DNA from: an uncultured Elusimicrobium sp.
GTDB lineage: Bacteria > Elusimicrobiota > Endomicrobiia > Endomicrobiales > Endomicrobiaceae
Direction: 5' to 3'
NCBI GenBank assembly: GCA_902761395.1
Contig: CACWKJ010000010.1
Location: forward strand, 1 to 14,532
DNA: 14,532 nucleotides
Positions within the stretch are counted from its first letter, which is position 1; every line of letters starts with the position of its first letter. The position numbers were made by a program, and so were the translations under genes. A model generated the notes under the pieces. It made no database searches. It saw nothing but the letters and a program-made list of their open reading frames with translations, and was not told the origin of the DNA. Below are positions 7,628-13,742 of this stretch, one piece after another.

Positions 7628-8068
7628 ATGAAAATTGCATTCGGTTGTGATCATGCCGGAATAGAAGTAAAAGATAAATTGATATCTTTTATAAAATCGT
7701 TGGGACATGAAATTATAGATTGCGGAACAAATTCCAAGGATAGTTGTGACTATCCCGATTTTGCTCTTAAAGTTGCTCAAAATGTTGTTTCTAAAAATGC
7801 AGATAAAGGGATTTTAATTTGCGGGACAGGTATAGGAATGTCGATAGCTGCAAACAAAGTTAAAGGTATAAGAGCAGCGGTGTGTTGGAGTAAAGACACC
7901 GCGAAACTTATAGCACAACATAATAATGCAAATATTATGTGTGCAGGAGCAAGGTTTGCCGAAGTCGGAGAAATTTGTTCTTGGATTAAAATATTTTTAG
8001 AAACGGAATTTGAACAAAGACATACAAAAAGAATAGATAAAATTACTCAAATAGAAAAGCAATATTAA
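7628..8068 (+). CDS. rpiB: Ribose-5-phosphate isomerase B
   Basis: This 146-residue member of the RpiB/LacAB family interconverts ribose-5-phosphate and ribulose-5-phosphate. Diagnostic elements are the N-terminal 'GCDHAG' (D8, H9), 'DYPDFA', the catalytic cysteine C65 in 'ICGTGIGMSIAANK' that also forms the anion hole, and H98 in 'QHNNANIMCAGAR', which helps open the furanose ring. The length is typical of bacterial RpiB (about 145-150). AAGGG (7616-7620) precedes the ATG, 14 nt after the pduL stop, so co-transcription is likely. With transketolase and DeoB downstream, the pentose-phosphate reading is much more plausible than the galactose-6-phosphate or allose-6-phosphate isomerase activities also found in this family. 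Ribulose-phosphate 3-epimerase, needed to supply xylulose-5-phosphate, is not in the window. Confidence 0.95.
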   Translation: MKIAFGCDHAGIEVKDKLISFIKSLGHEIIDCGTNSKDSCDYPDFALKVAQNVVSKNADKGILICGTGIGMSIAANKVKGIRAAVCWSKDTAKLIAQHNNANIMCAGARFAEVGEICSWIKIFLETEFEQRHTKRIDKITQIEKQY

Positions 8069-8103
8069 GTATATTTGATTAAAATTATAAAAGAGAGGAA
8101 AAT

Positions 8104-9462
8104 ATGAAAAAACTATTAGTTTTGTTTTTTTTGGCAATTCAACCTGCATTTGTTTATTCTGCGGCTGTCACAATATACAATGACAATTTTGCCCTTGTAA
8201 GAGATACAAAAGAAGTGGATGTTAGAGTCGGTAAACAAACAATAGAAGTAGACGATGTATCTGCAAAGATAGATCCGACAAGTGTGTTACCGAAATTTCT
8301 TTCGGATTCAAACAATATTACCATTCTTGAACAAAACTATGATTTCGATTTGGTTAACAGCAACAAATTGTTACAGAAATACATAGGTAAAGATATAACG
8401 GTAGAAAGATATTTGCCGAATTCTCAAAAAGAAAAAATTTCAGGTAAACTTTTATCTGTTCAAGGCGGTACAATAATTAAAACAAATAACGATAAAATTG
8501 TTATCAATCCTGACGGAGAAATTTCTCTACCTAAAATGCCTGACGGGTTAATGTTAAAACCGACTTTGTCTTGGTTGATTAACAGTAAGGTTGCAGGTAA
8601 GAAAAAATTGGAATTGACATACAAAACAACAGGATTTTCTTGGGTAGCCGATTATGTTGCCGTATTAAATAAAGATGATAAAAATATAGATTTGAATGCT
8701 TGGGTAACTATAAATAATACGTCGGGTGCAACTTACAAAGATGCTAAACTAAAATTGGTTGCAGGTGATGTAAATACCGTTAAAGAATCCGGAAGGACTA
8801 ACAGAGTTATGTTAGCTAAAGCCGCTGTTGCGGAAGAAGCGGCATATGATACTGCTGCAGGTTTTCAGGAACAGGCGTTTTTTGAATATCATATTTATAA
8901 GTTGCAAAGAAAAGCAGACTTAAAAGATAATGAAAAGAAACAAATAGAATTTACGGCAGCACAAAATATTCCCGTAGAGAAAAAATACACATATCAAAGT
9001 TCTAAAAACAATAAAGTGGAAATTTCGTTGAAATTTAAAAATAATAAAGCATCTAACTTAGGAATACCGTTACCAAAAGGTAAAGTAAGAGTATTTAAAA
9101 GTGACGGAGATTCTATAGAATTTGTAGGAGAAGATGTAATTGACCATACTCCGGAAAACAAAGATATGAGATTAACATTGGGTAATGCATTTGATGTTAC
9201 CGCAGAAAAGAAAATGACAAACTCTTCAAGAAACAATTCTGCAAAACAGTCCGAAGAAACTTATGAAATTGTTTTGAAAAATGCAAAAGACGAAGCTGTA
9301 AAAGTTGATGTTATAGAAACTTTTTACGGTTGGTCTAATTGGAAAATCGTTTCCAATTCTCACAAGTTTGAAAAGAAAGATTCAAATACTATAGTTTTTG
9401 AAGTTGATGTTCCGGCAAAATCGGAAACAAAAGTTACTTATAAGGTAAAATATTCATGGTAA
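8104..9462 (+). CDS. Secreted DUF4139 protein of unknown function
   Basis: A 452-residue exported protein. It opens with a signal peptide (M-K-K, hydrophobic run to about residue 17, small residues S19-A20-A21). No lipobox and no second membrane segment are visible. The body resembles the DUF4139 family: an N-terminal beta-rich part ('VTIYNDNFALVRD'), the core phrase 'GFSWVADYVAVL' with 'LNAWVTINNTSGATYKDAKLKLVAGDVN', then 'FFEYHIYKLQRKADLKDNEKKQI' and a C-terminal beta domain ending in 'KVTYKVKYSW'. The family's role is not established, though its members look like envelope or periplasmic beta-sandwich proteins. GAGAGG (8093-8098) is the ribosome-binding site. Its last seven bases overlap the deoC start, so the two are probably translationally coupled, which is odd for a secreted protein beside a cytosolic aldolase. 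The family call is from memory of sequence style. Confidence 0.8.
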   Translation: MKKLLVLFFLAIQPAFVYSAAVTIYNDNFALVRDTKEVDVRVGKQTIEVDDVSAKIDPTSVLPKFLSDSNNITILEQNYDFDLVNSNKLLQKYIGKDITVERYLPNSQKEKISGKLLSVQGGTIIKTNNDKIVINPDGEISLPKMPDGLMLKPTLSWLINSKVAGKKKLELTYKTTGFSWVADYVAVLNKDDKNIDLNAWVTINNTSGATYKDAKLKLVAGDVNTVKESGRTNRVMLAKAAVAEEAAYDTAAGFQEQAFFEYHIYKLQRKADLKDNEKKQIEFTAAQNIPVEKKYTYQSSKNNKVEISLKFKNNKASNLGIPLPKGKVRVFKSDGDSIEFVGEDVIDHTPENKDMRLTLGNAFDVTAEKKMTNSSRNNSAKQSEETYEIVLKNAKDEAVKVDVIETFYGWSNWKIVSNSHKFEKKDSNTIVFEVDVPAKSETKVTYKVKYSW

Positions 9463-10109
9463 ATATAGCATCAATTATAGACCATACATTACTTAAACCG
9501 AATGCAACATATAAAGACTTTAAGTTGTTATGTGAGCAGGCGGTCGAAAAAAGATTTTGTTCTGTATGTGTACCTCCTTTTATGGTGGGAAGTTGCAAAC
9601 AAGCTGTTATCGATACAGACGTAAAAGTTTGTACGGTAATAGGTTTCCCTTTAGGATATAACAGTTACATAAGCAAATTGATAGAAACTAAGGAAGCCAT
9701 AAAAAGCGGAGCGGATGAAATAGATGCGGTTATAAATATATCAGCTTTGAAATCCAAAGATTTTGAATATGTGGAAAGAGAAATTTCTTTGTTAAGAAAA
9801 ACCGCATCAAAAAAAATATTAAAAATAATAGTTGAAACGGCATATTTAAACCAGGAAGAAAAGGAAAAAATAGCTAAAATAGTTTTAAATAACGGTGTGG
9901 ATTTTTTGAAAACTTCCACGGGTTTTGCACCGTCGGGTGCAACAGTTGAAGATATTAAGTTTTTTAAGAAAATATTAAAGAACAACGTAAGAATAAAAGC
10001 ATCCGGCGGAATATCAACATACAAACAAGCCGAAGAATTAATAAGAGCCGGTGCAAGCAGATTAGGTACATCAAAATCTTTGCAGTTGATAGATGACGAG
10101 TATGAATAA
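9456..10109 (+). CDS. deoC: Deoxyribose-phosphate aldolase
   Basis: A 217-residue class I aldolase that cleaves 2-deoxyribose-5-phosphate to glyceraldehyde-3-phosphate and acetaldehyde. The catalytic triad of the family is intact: D90 in 'DEIDAVINI', the Schiff-base lysine K152 in 'DFLKTSTGF', and K181 in 'RIKASGGI', which lowers its pKa. The N-terminal 'IDHTLLKP' and the phosphate loop 'GASRLGTS' also match. The length is right for the short bacterial form. The ATG lies inside the end of the DUF4139 gene (7-base overlap), with no independent Shine-Dalgarno, which points to translational coupling. The following sensor gene in turn starts inside the end of deoC. Together with deoB at the right edge it marks this cluster as deoxynucleoside catabolism. 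An acetaldehyde dehydrogenase to use the second product is not visible here. Confidence 0.97.
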   Translation: MVNIASIIDHTLLKPNATYKDFKLLCEQAVEKRFCSVCVPPFMVGSCKQAVIDTDVKVCTVIGFPLGYNSYISKLIETKEAIKSGADEIDAVINISALKSKDFEYVEREISLLRKTASKKILKIIVETAYLNQEEKEKIAKIVLNNGVDFLKTSTGFAPSGATVEDIKFFKKILKNNVRIKASGGISTYKQAEELIRAGASRLGTSKSLQLIDDEYE

Positions 10110-11802
10110 AACAATAGTTAAACACATATCAATAATAATTTCTGCTATCTTACTTATAGTTTTAATTTGGTTTTTGTTTGTGTATGTTTTTTTCGATAGC
10201 GAATTGAAAAAAAGTATATATCCAATGTTTGATGACTCCAAACAAATGTTATCGGAAATAGTTAATAAAAACTTTGCGTTGGATAAAACAAGAAAGTTTA
10301 TTTCCGAATTTGAAAAGAAAGAGTATATACGTTATTTAACTATAAAAAACAAACAAGATAAAATCGATTCGGCAAAAATAAATTCTGCTTTATTATCTGT
10401 TTTAAAATTATCGTATCCTATAAAAAGCGGGGATGTAGTTGTAGGTTGGATAGAGGTTTGGCCATCCTATGAACTTTTTGCAAAAATATTTTCCAGCGGT
10501 ATAAATATTACAATACTTTTAATATCGATAATTTTTTTGTTGATAGCTTTCATTTTTGTTGCATATCTTTACATAAAAAAATATGTTTTTGATCCTTTTA
10601 AACAAATAAAAGTTATGATAAACAACATTGTTATGGATAAAGAAGTAAATATTGATGAATCCAATGAATACGGAATATGGAAAAACATATTTCTTGATTT
10701 AAAGAAATTACATAATAAAGTTTTTGATGTAAATACAACAATGAATTTGTTGTTTTCGGCAACAAGTATTGTAAGTTCCGATTTGGAACTTGTAAATTCG
10801 GTTCACGTTGTATTTAATGTCGTTCAAAAAAGAATAAAAGATTCTATGTGTGCCCTTTTTATTCCCGACGAAAGCGGACAATTAAAAGTGTTTGCAAAAA
10901 ACGGACTTTTAAACAGTGATATAACTTTTATGCCTAAAGATGATAATAATTATATATGGAATACTTATAAGGATACTAAAGAAATTATCGTAAATGAGGA
11001 AAATAAAATAACAAAAGAAAATATAGGCGGTTTATGTTATGAAAAAGTCGGTGCAGTAATGGCTATTCCGCTTATAGACGAAGACAAAAATTGTATAGGT
11101 GTTTTTAGCGTAATAAGCAAAATAGAAAACTCTTTTAATTCGGATAATATCGACATTATAAACAGTGTTTCGAAATATTTGGTTGCATTGATAAACAGAA
11201 TAAAAGATTATCAAACAATAAAAGAAACAAACAGAAAATTGGAAATGGAAATAGAAACGGCATCAAAAGAACTTATAGAAACTAATGATATTTTGGTAAA
11301 AAAAATAAAAGATATAAGAAATGTTTCGGATATTGCGTTTCATGCAACGACCAGAATAGATATCGCCGATTCCATGGAATATATTACATCAAAAGCAAAA
11401 GAAATTTTAGATATAGAAAAGTTCGGTATTTTTACATATAATAAAGAAGAAGATACTTTGTATTCCGTTAAAGGTTCTTTCGGTTTGGAAAATATCTTAA
11501 AAATTGTTAATAAAAAAGGTACAATTTATAATGATATAATAAACAGCGGTAATCGTATTGTTTTGAATAAAGATTCTGATTTAAACAGTTATTTAAGAAA
11601 TTCAATAAGTGACAGTGTTAAATTAAAATCTGCGATATTTTTGCCGGTAAAGAAGGAAGACGAAGTAATTGCAATAATTGTTGCAATTAATAAAAAGAAT
11701 TCAAGTTTCAATTGTACCGATGTGAAGGCATTGGAACACATATCCGTTATTATTTATGGTATAATAGAAAGAATGAATCTTTATAAGAAAATTAAAAGTT
11801 AA
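10093..11802 (+). CDS. Membrane-anchored tandem-GAF sensor-like protein without an output domain
   Basis: The 569-residue product is a two-helix membrane protein with a large cytoplasmic part. Visible order: TM1 (about 11-33); an extracytoplasmic segment of roughly 100 residues; TM2 (about 139-161); a short degenerate HAMP-like stretch ('DPFKQIKVMINNIV'); GAF domain 1 (about 215-370, core 'AVMAIPLIDEDKNCIGVFSV'); a charged coiled coil (about 372-415); and GAF domain 2 (about 420-562, core 'KLKSAIFLPVKKEDEVIAII'). The chain ends right after GAF 2. No histidine kinase, GGDEF, EAL, HD-GYP, PP2C or DNA-binding motif is visible. The gene overlaps deoC by 17 nt. ATG 10102 is an equally possible start nine bases further on. 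GAF domains commonly bind small ligands or mediate dimerisation, so it may sense a metabolite or redox state and signal through a partner protein. The ligand and partner are unknown. Confidence 0.8.
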   Translation: MTSMNKTIVKHISIIISAILLIVLIWFLFVYVFFDSELKKSIYPMFDDSKQMLSEIVNKNFALDKTRKFISEFEKKEYIRYLTIKNKQDKIDSAKINSALLSVLKLSYPIKSGDVVVGWIEVWPSYELFAKIFSSGINITILLISIIFLLIAFIFVAYLYIKKYVFDPFKQIKVMINNIVMDKEVNIDESNEYGIWKNIFLDLKKLHNKVFDVNTTMNLLFSATSIVSSDLELVNSVHVVFNVVQKRIKDSMCALFIPDESGQLKVFAKNGLLNSDITFMPKDDNNYIWNTYKDTKEIIVNEENKITKENIGGLCYEKVGAVMAIPLIDEDKNCIGVFSVISKIENSFNSDNIDIINSVSKYLVALINRIKDYQTIKETNRKLEMEIETASKELIETNDILVKKIKDIRNVSDIAFHATTRIDIADSMEYITSKAKEILDIEKFGIFTYNKEEDTLYSVKGSFGLENILKIVNKKGTIYNDIINSGNRIVLNKDSDLNSYLRNSISDSVKLKSAIFLPVKKEDEVIAIIVAINKKNSSFNCTDVKALEHISVIIYGIIERMNLYKKIKS

Positions 11803-11821
11803 TATATAATGGGGGAAGCAA

Positions 11822-12646
11822 ATGGAAATAGCTGATTTGAAAATTATATCAGCATCTGTAAGAAAAGAAGTTCTTAAAATGTTGAATAAGGCCGGTTCCG
11901 GTCATCCGGGTGGAAGTTTATCTGCCGTGGAACTTTTGGTGGATTTATATAATAATCATATGAATTTTAATAAAGATAATTGGCAAGATAAAAACAGAGA
12001 TTATTTTGTCCTTTCAAAAGGTCATGTTTGCCCCGTTTTATATGCTGTTCTTGCACAAATAGGTTGTATTCCTAAAGAAGAATTGGATACATTAAGGAAA
12101 ATCGGTGGTCGTCTGCAGGGACATCCTGCCATGGATAAACATATTCCCGGTATAGAAGTTTCTACAGGATCTTTAGGATACGGGCTTTCAATAGCAGCAG
12201 GTATAGCAAAAGGAATGAAAACATTAAAGCAGGATAACAGAGTATATGTTCTTATGGGTGACGGGGAGCAACAGGAAGGATCAGTTTGGGAAGCTGTTAT
12301 GGCTGCACCGCATTTTAAACTTGATAATTTATGTGCGATTGTTGATTGTAACGGATTACAAATAGACGGCAAAGTTGAAGATGTGTTAAATATTAACCCG
12401 ATAGCCGACAAGTACAGAGCTTTCGGATGGAATGTTATAGAAATAGACGGACACAACTTAAAAGAAGTTGATGAAGCATATACAAAAGCAAAACAGTGCA
12501 AAGGAAAACCTACCGCTATAATGGCAAAAACCGTAAAAGGTAAAGGTGTATCTTTTATGGAAAATGTTGCTGATTGGCACGGTAAGGCACCTAATGCAGA
12601 GCAGTTGGAACAAGCTCTTAAAGAAATAGATGCAAGTTTAAAGTAA
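11822..12646 (+). CDS. Transketolase, N-terminal (thiamine diphosphate-binding PP) subunit
   Basis: This 274-residue protein is the first half of a split transketolase, which transfers two-carbon ketol units between pentose, hexose and tetrose phosphates. It contains the thiamine diphosphate motif from G146-D147-G148-E to the Mg-binding N177 in 'IVDCNG', the substrate and cofactor histidine H28 in 'GSGHPGGSLS', 'SKGHVCPVLYAVL' and 'EVSTGSLGYGLSIAAGIAKG'. It ends where the Pyr domain would begin in a full-length enzyme (about 660 residues). The partner subunit follows 30 nt later, so the split is natural and not a frameshift. GGGGGAAG (11811-11818) just ahead of the ATG acts as the ribosome-binding site. 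Split transketolases are known in archaea and many anaerobic bacteria; DXP synthase is excluded by length and motif order. Confidence 0.95.
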   Translation: MEIADLKIISASVRKEVLKMLNKAGSGHPGGSLSAVELLVDLYNNHMNFNKDNWQDKNRDYFVLSKGHVCPVLYAVLAQIGCIPKEELDTLRKIGGRLQGHPAMDKHIPGIEVSTGSLGYGLSIAAGIAKGMKTLKQDNRVYVLMGDGEQQEGSVWEAVMAAPHFKLDNLCAIVDCNGLQIDGKVEDVLNINPIADKYRAFGWNVIEIDGHNLKEVDEAYTKAKQCKGKPTAIMAKTVKGKGVSFMENVADWHGKAPNAEQLEQALKEIDASLK

Positions 12647-12676
12647 ATAATTTTTAAAAATATAAGGAATTAAATT

Positions 12677-13627
12677 ATGGTAAATGTTTTTGGTAATAAA
12701 GCTACAAGGTTTGGTTTTGGTGAAGGACTTGTTGAATTAGGCAAAAAAAACGATAAAATTTTTGTTCTCGGCGCGGATACCGTTTCTTCCGTTGCAATAA
12801 ACGGCTTTCAAAAAGAGTTTCCGGAAAGATTTGCTAACGTAGGTATTGCGGAAACAAATTTGTTGGGAATGGCTGCCGGACTTGCCGTTGCAGGTTTTGT
12901 ACCTTTTGTTTCCACTTACGGAGTTTTTGCTTCCGGAAGACCTTGGGAACAAATAAGAACAACGATTTGTTATTCTAATTTAAATGTTAAAATCGGCGGT
13001 TCTCATTCCGGCCTTATGGTTGGTCCTGACGGGGCTACCCACCAAGCTTTGGAAGAAATTTCCATAATGAGATGTTTACCTCATATGACGGTTCTTGTTC
13101 CCTGCGATTTGGTTGAAACTAAAAAAGCAACAATTGCAGCTGCGGATTATAACGGACCTGTTTATATAAGATACGGCAGAGAAAATGTTCCTATTATTAC
13201 CGAAGATAAAACACCTTTTGAAATAGGTAAAGCCATAAAAATGAGAGAAGGCAGTGATGTTTGTATTATGGCTTGCGGTTCAATGGTATACGAATCTTTA
13301 ATGGCTGCGGAACTTTTGGAAAAAGAAGGAATAAAAGCAAGAGTTTTAAATATACATACAATAAAACCTATAGATAAACAAGCAATAATCGATGCCGCAA
13401 AAGAGTGCGGTGCTATAGTAACTGCCGAAGAACACCAAATTTTCGGCGGATTCGGAAGTGCTGTTGCCGAAGTCGTTGTTGCCAACAGTCCTGTTCCTAT
13501 GGAATTTGTAGGAGTTAATGACACTTTCGGTGAATCGGGAAAACCGGCAGACTTAATCGTAAAATACGGTTTGAAAGACGTAAATATCGTTGAAGCTGTA
13601 AAAAAAGTTTTAAAAAGAAAAAAATAA
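12677..13627 (+). CDS. Transketolase, C-terminal (Pyr plus C-terminal domain) subunit
   Basis: The 316-residue second half of the split transketolase. The Pyr domain carries E59 in 'VGIAETNLLGMAAGLA', the glutamate that activates thiamine diphosphate. It is followed by the 'STYGVFASGRPWEQIR' segment and the histidine-containing 'GGSHSGLMVGPDGATHQ', which lines the active site. A linker with 'GPVYIRYGREN' leads into the transketolase C-terminal domain ('CIMACGSMVYESLMAAELL', 'EEHQIFGGFGSAVAEVV'). AAGGA (12664-12668) lies 8 nt upstream of the ATG. The short gap between the two genes fits stoichiometric expression of an alpha2beta2-type complex. Pyruvate dehydrogenase E1 beta is a relative, but the sequence phrases and the partner gene favour transketolase. 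No terminator of ordinary form follows; the next 115 bases are repeat-rich. Confidence 0.95.
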   Translation: MVNVFGNKATRFGFGEGLVELGKKNDKIFVLGADTVSSVAINGFQKEFPERFANVGIAETNLLGMAAGLAVAGFVPFVSTYGVFASGRPWEQIRTTICYSNLNVKIGGSHSGLMVGPDGATHQALEEISIMRCLPHMTVLVPCDLVETKKATIAAADYNGPVYIRYGRENVPIITEDKTPFEIGKAIKMREGSDVCIMACGSMVYESLMAAELLEKEGIKARVLNIHTIKPIDKQAIIDAAKECGAIVTAEEHQIFGGFGSAVAEVVVANSPVPMEFVGVNDTFGESGKPADLIVKYGLKDVNIVEAVKKVLKRKK

Positions 13628-13648
13628 TAAATTGTCACAGACAATTTA
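13628..13648 (+). repeat. Perfect 9-bp inverted repeat after the transketolase gene
   Basis: TAAATTGTC (13628-13636), ACA, GACAATTTA (13640-13648) form a perfect palindrome with a three-base spacer, beginning at the base after the transketolase stop codon. As RNA it would be a weak AU-rich hairpin. No T-run follows it, so it is not a standard intrinsic terminator. As DNA it could be an operator for a dimeric regulator. Confidence 0.8.
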
Positions 13649-13680
13649 GGTTATAAGTTTATAGGGTGATAAGGTTATAG
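13649..13680 (+). repeat. Octanucleotide-period tandem array (four units of about GGTTATAR)
   Basis: Four consecutive 8-base units are seen: GGTTATAA (13649), GTTTATAG (13657), GGTGATAA (13665) and GGTTATAG (13673). A degenerate fifth, GTTAAAAA, follows at 13681. The units keep strict 8-base register with one change or fewer from the consensus GGTTATA(A/G). They begin directly after the palindrome arm ending at 13648. Confidence 0.75.
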
Positions 13681-13709
13681 GTTAAAAAACTAAAGAATTA
13701 ACCTTATAA
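13675..13709 (+). repeat. Second inverted repeat (bulged hairpin) in the deoB leader
   Basis: TTATAGGTTAA (13675-13685) can pair with TTAACCTTATAA (13698-13709) with one bulged base, closing a 12-base loop. The right arm can also pair with the TTATAAG of the first octamer unit, so alternative folds exist. No T-run follows, so termination is unlikely by the standard mechanism. Confidence 0.5.
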
Positions 13710-13742
13710 AGCTAAAGAGTTGTAATTGTAAATTGTCCAAAA

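Larger units (their letters stand above)
13640..13737 (+). repeat. 98-bp segment bounded by 9-bp inverted termini (possible small mobile or regulatory repeat)
   Basis: GACAATTTA (13640-13648) and TAAATTGTC (13729-13737) are exact inverted copies bounding a segment that holds an octamer array and an internal hairpin. A third copy, TAAATTGTC, lies just outside at 13628-13636. The layout resembles a MITE-like or dispersed intergenic repeat but carries no coding potential. The repeats are certain; the mobile interpretation is a guess. Confidence 0.45.

Noticed and set aside
11805..11810. TATAAT just before the transketolase N-subunit as a promoter
   Set aside because: No -35-like hexamer occurs at 16-18 bases upstream (TATAAG at 17), and the box is only 11 bases from the ATG, which has a strong ribosome-binding site that would be left off the transcript.
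12022..12501. A 159-codon minus-strand open frame within the transketolase N-subunit gene
   Set aside because: It lies entirely antisense to a confidently identified gene and has no ribosome-binding site or domain features; the similar frames at 13162-13644 and 9665-10114 were rejected for the same reason.
12647..12676. A frameshift or broken full-length transketolase
   Set aside because: The two halves have clean domain boundaries, a stop, a new Shine-Dalgarno and a new ATG, which matches known natural split transketolases.
13628..13648. Intrinsic terminator after the transketolase pair
   Set aside because: The stem has only two G-C pairs among nine, and the following bases are GGTTATAAG, with no run of T.
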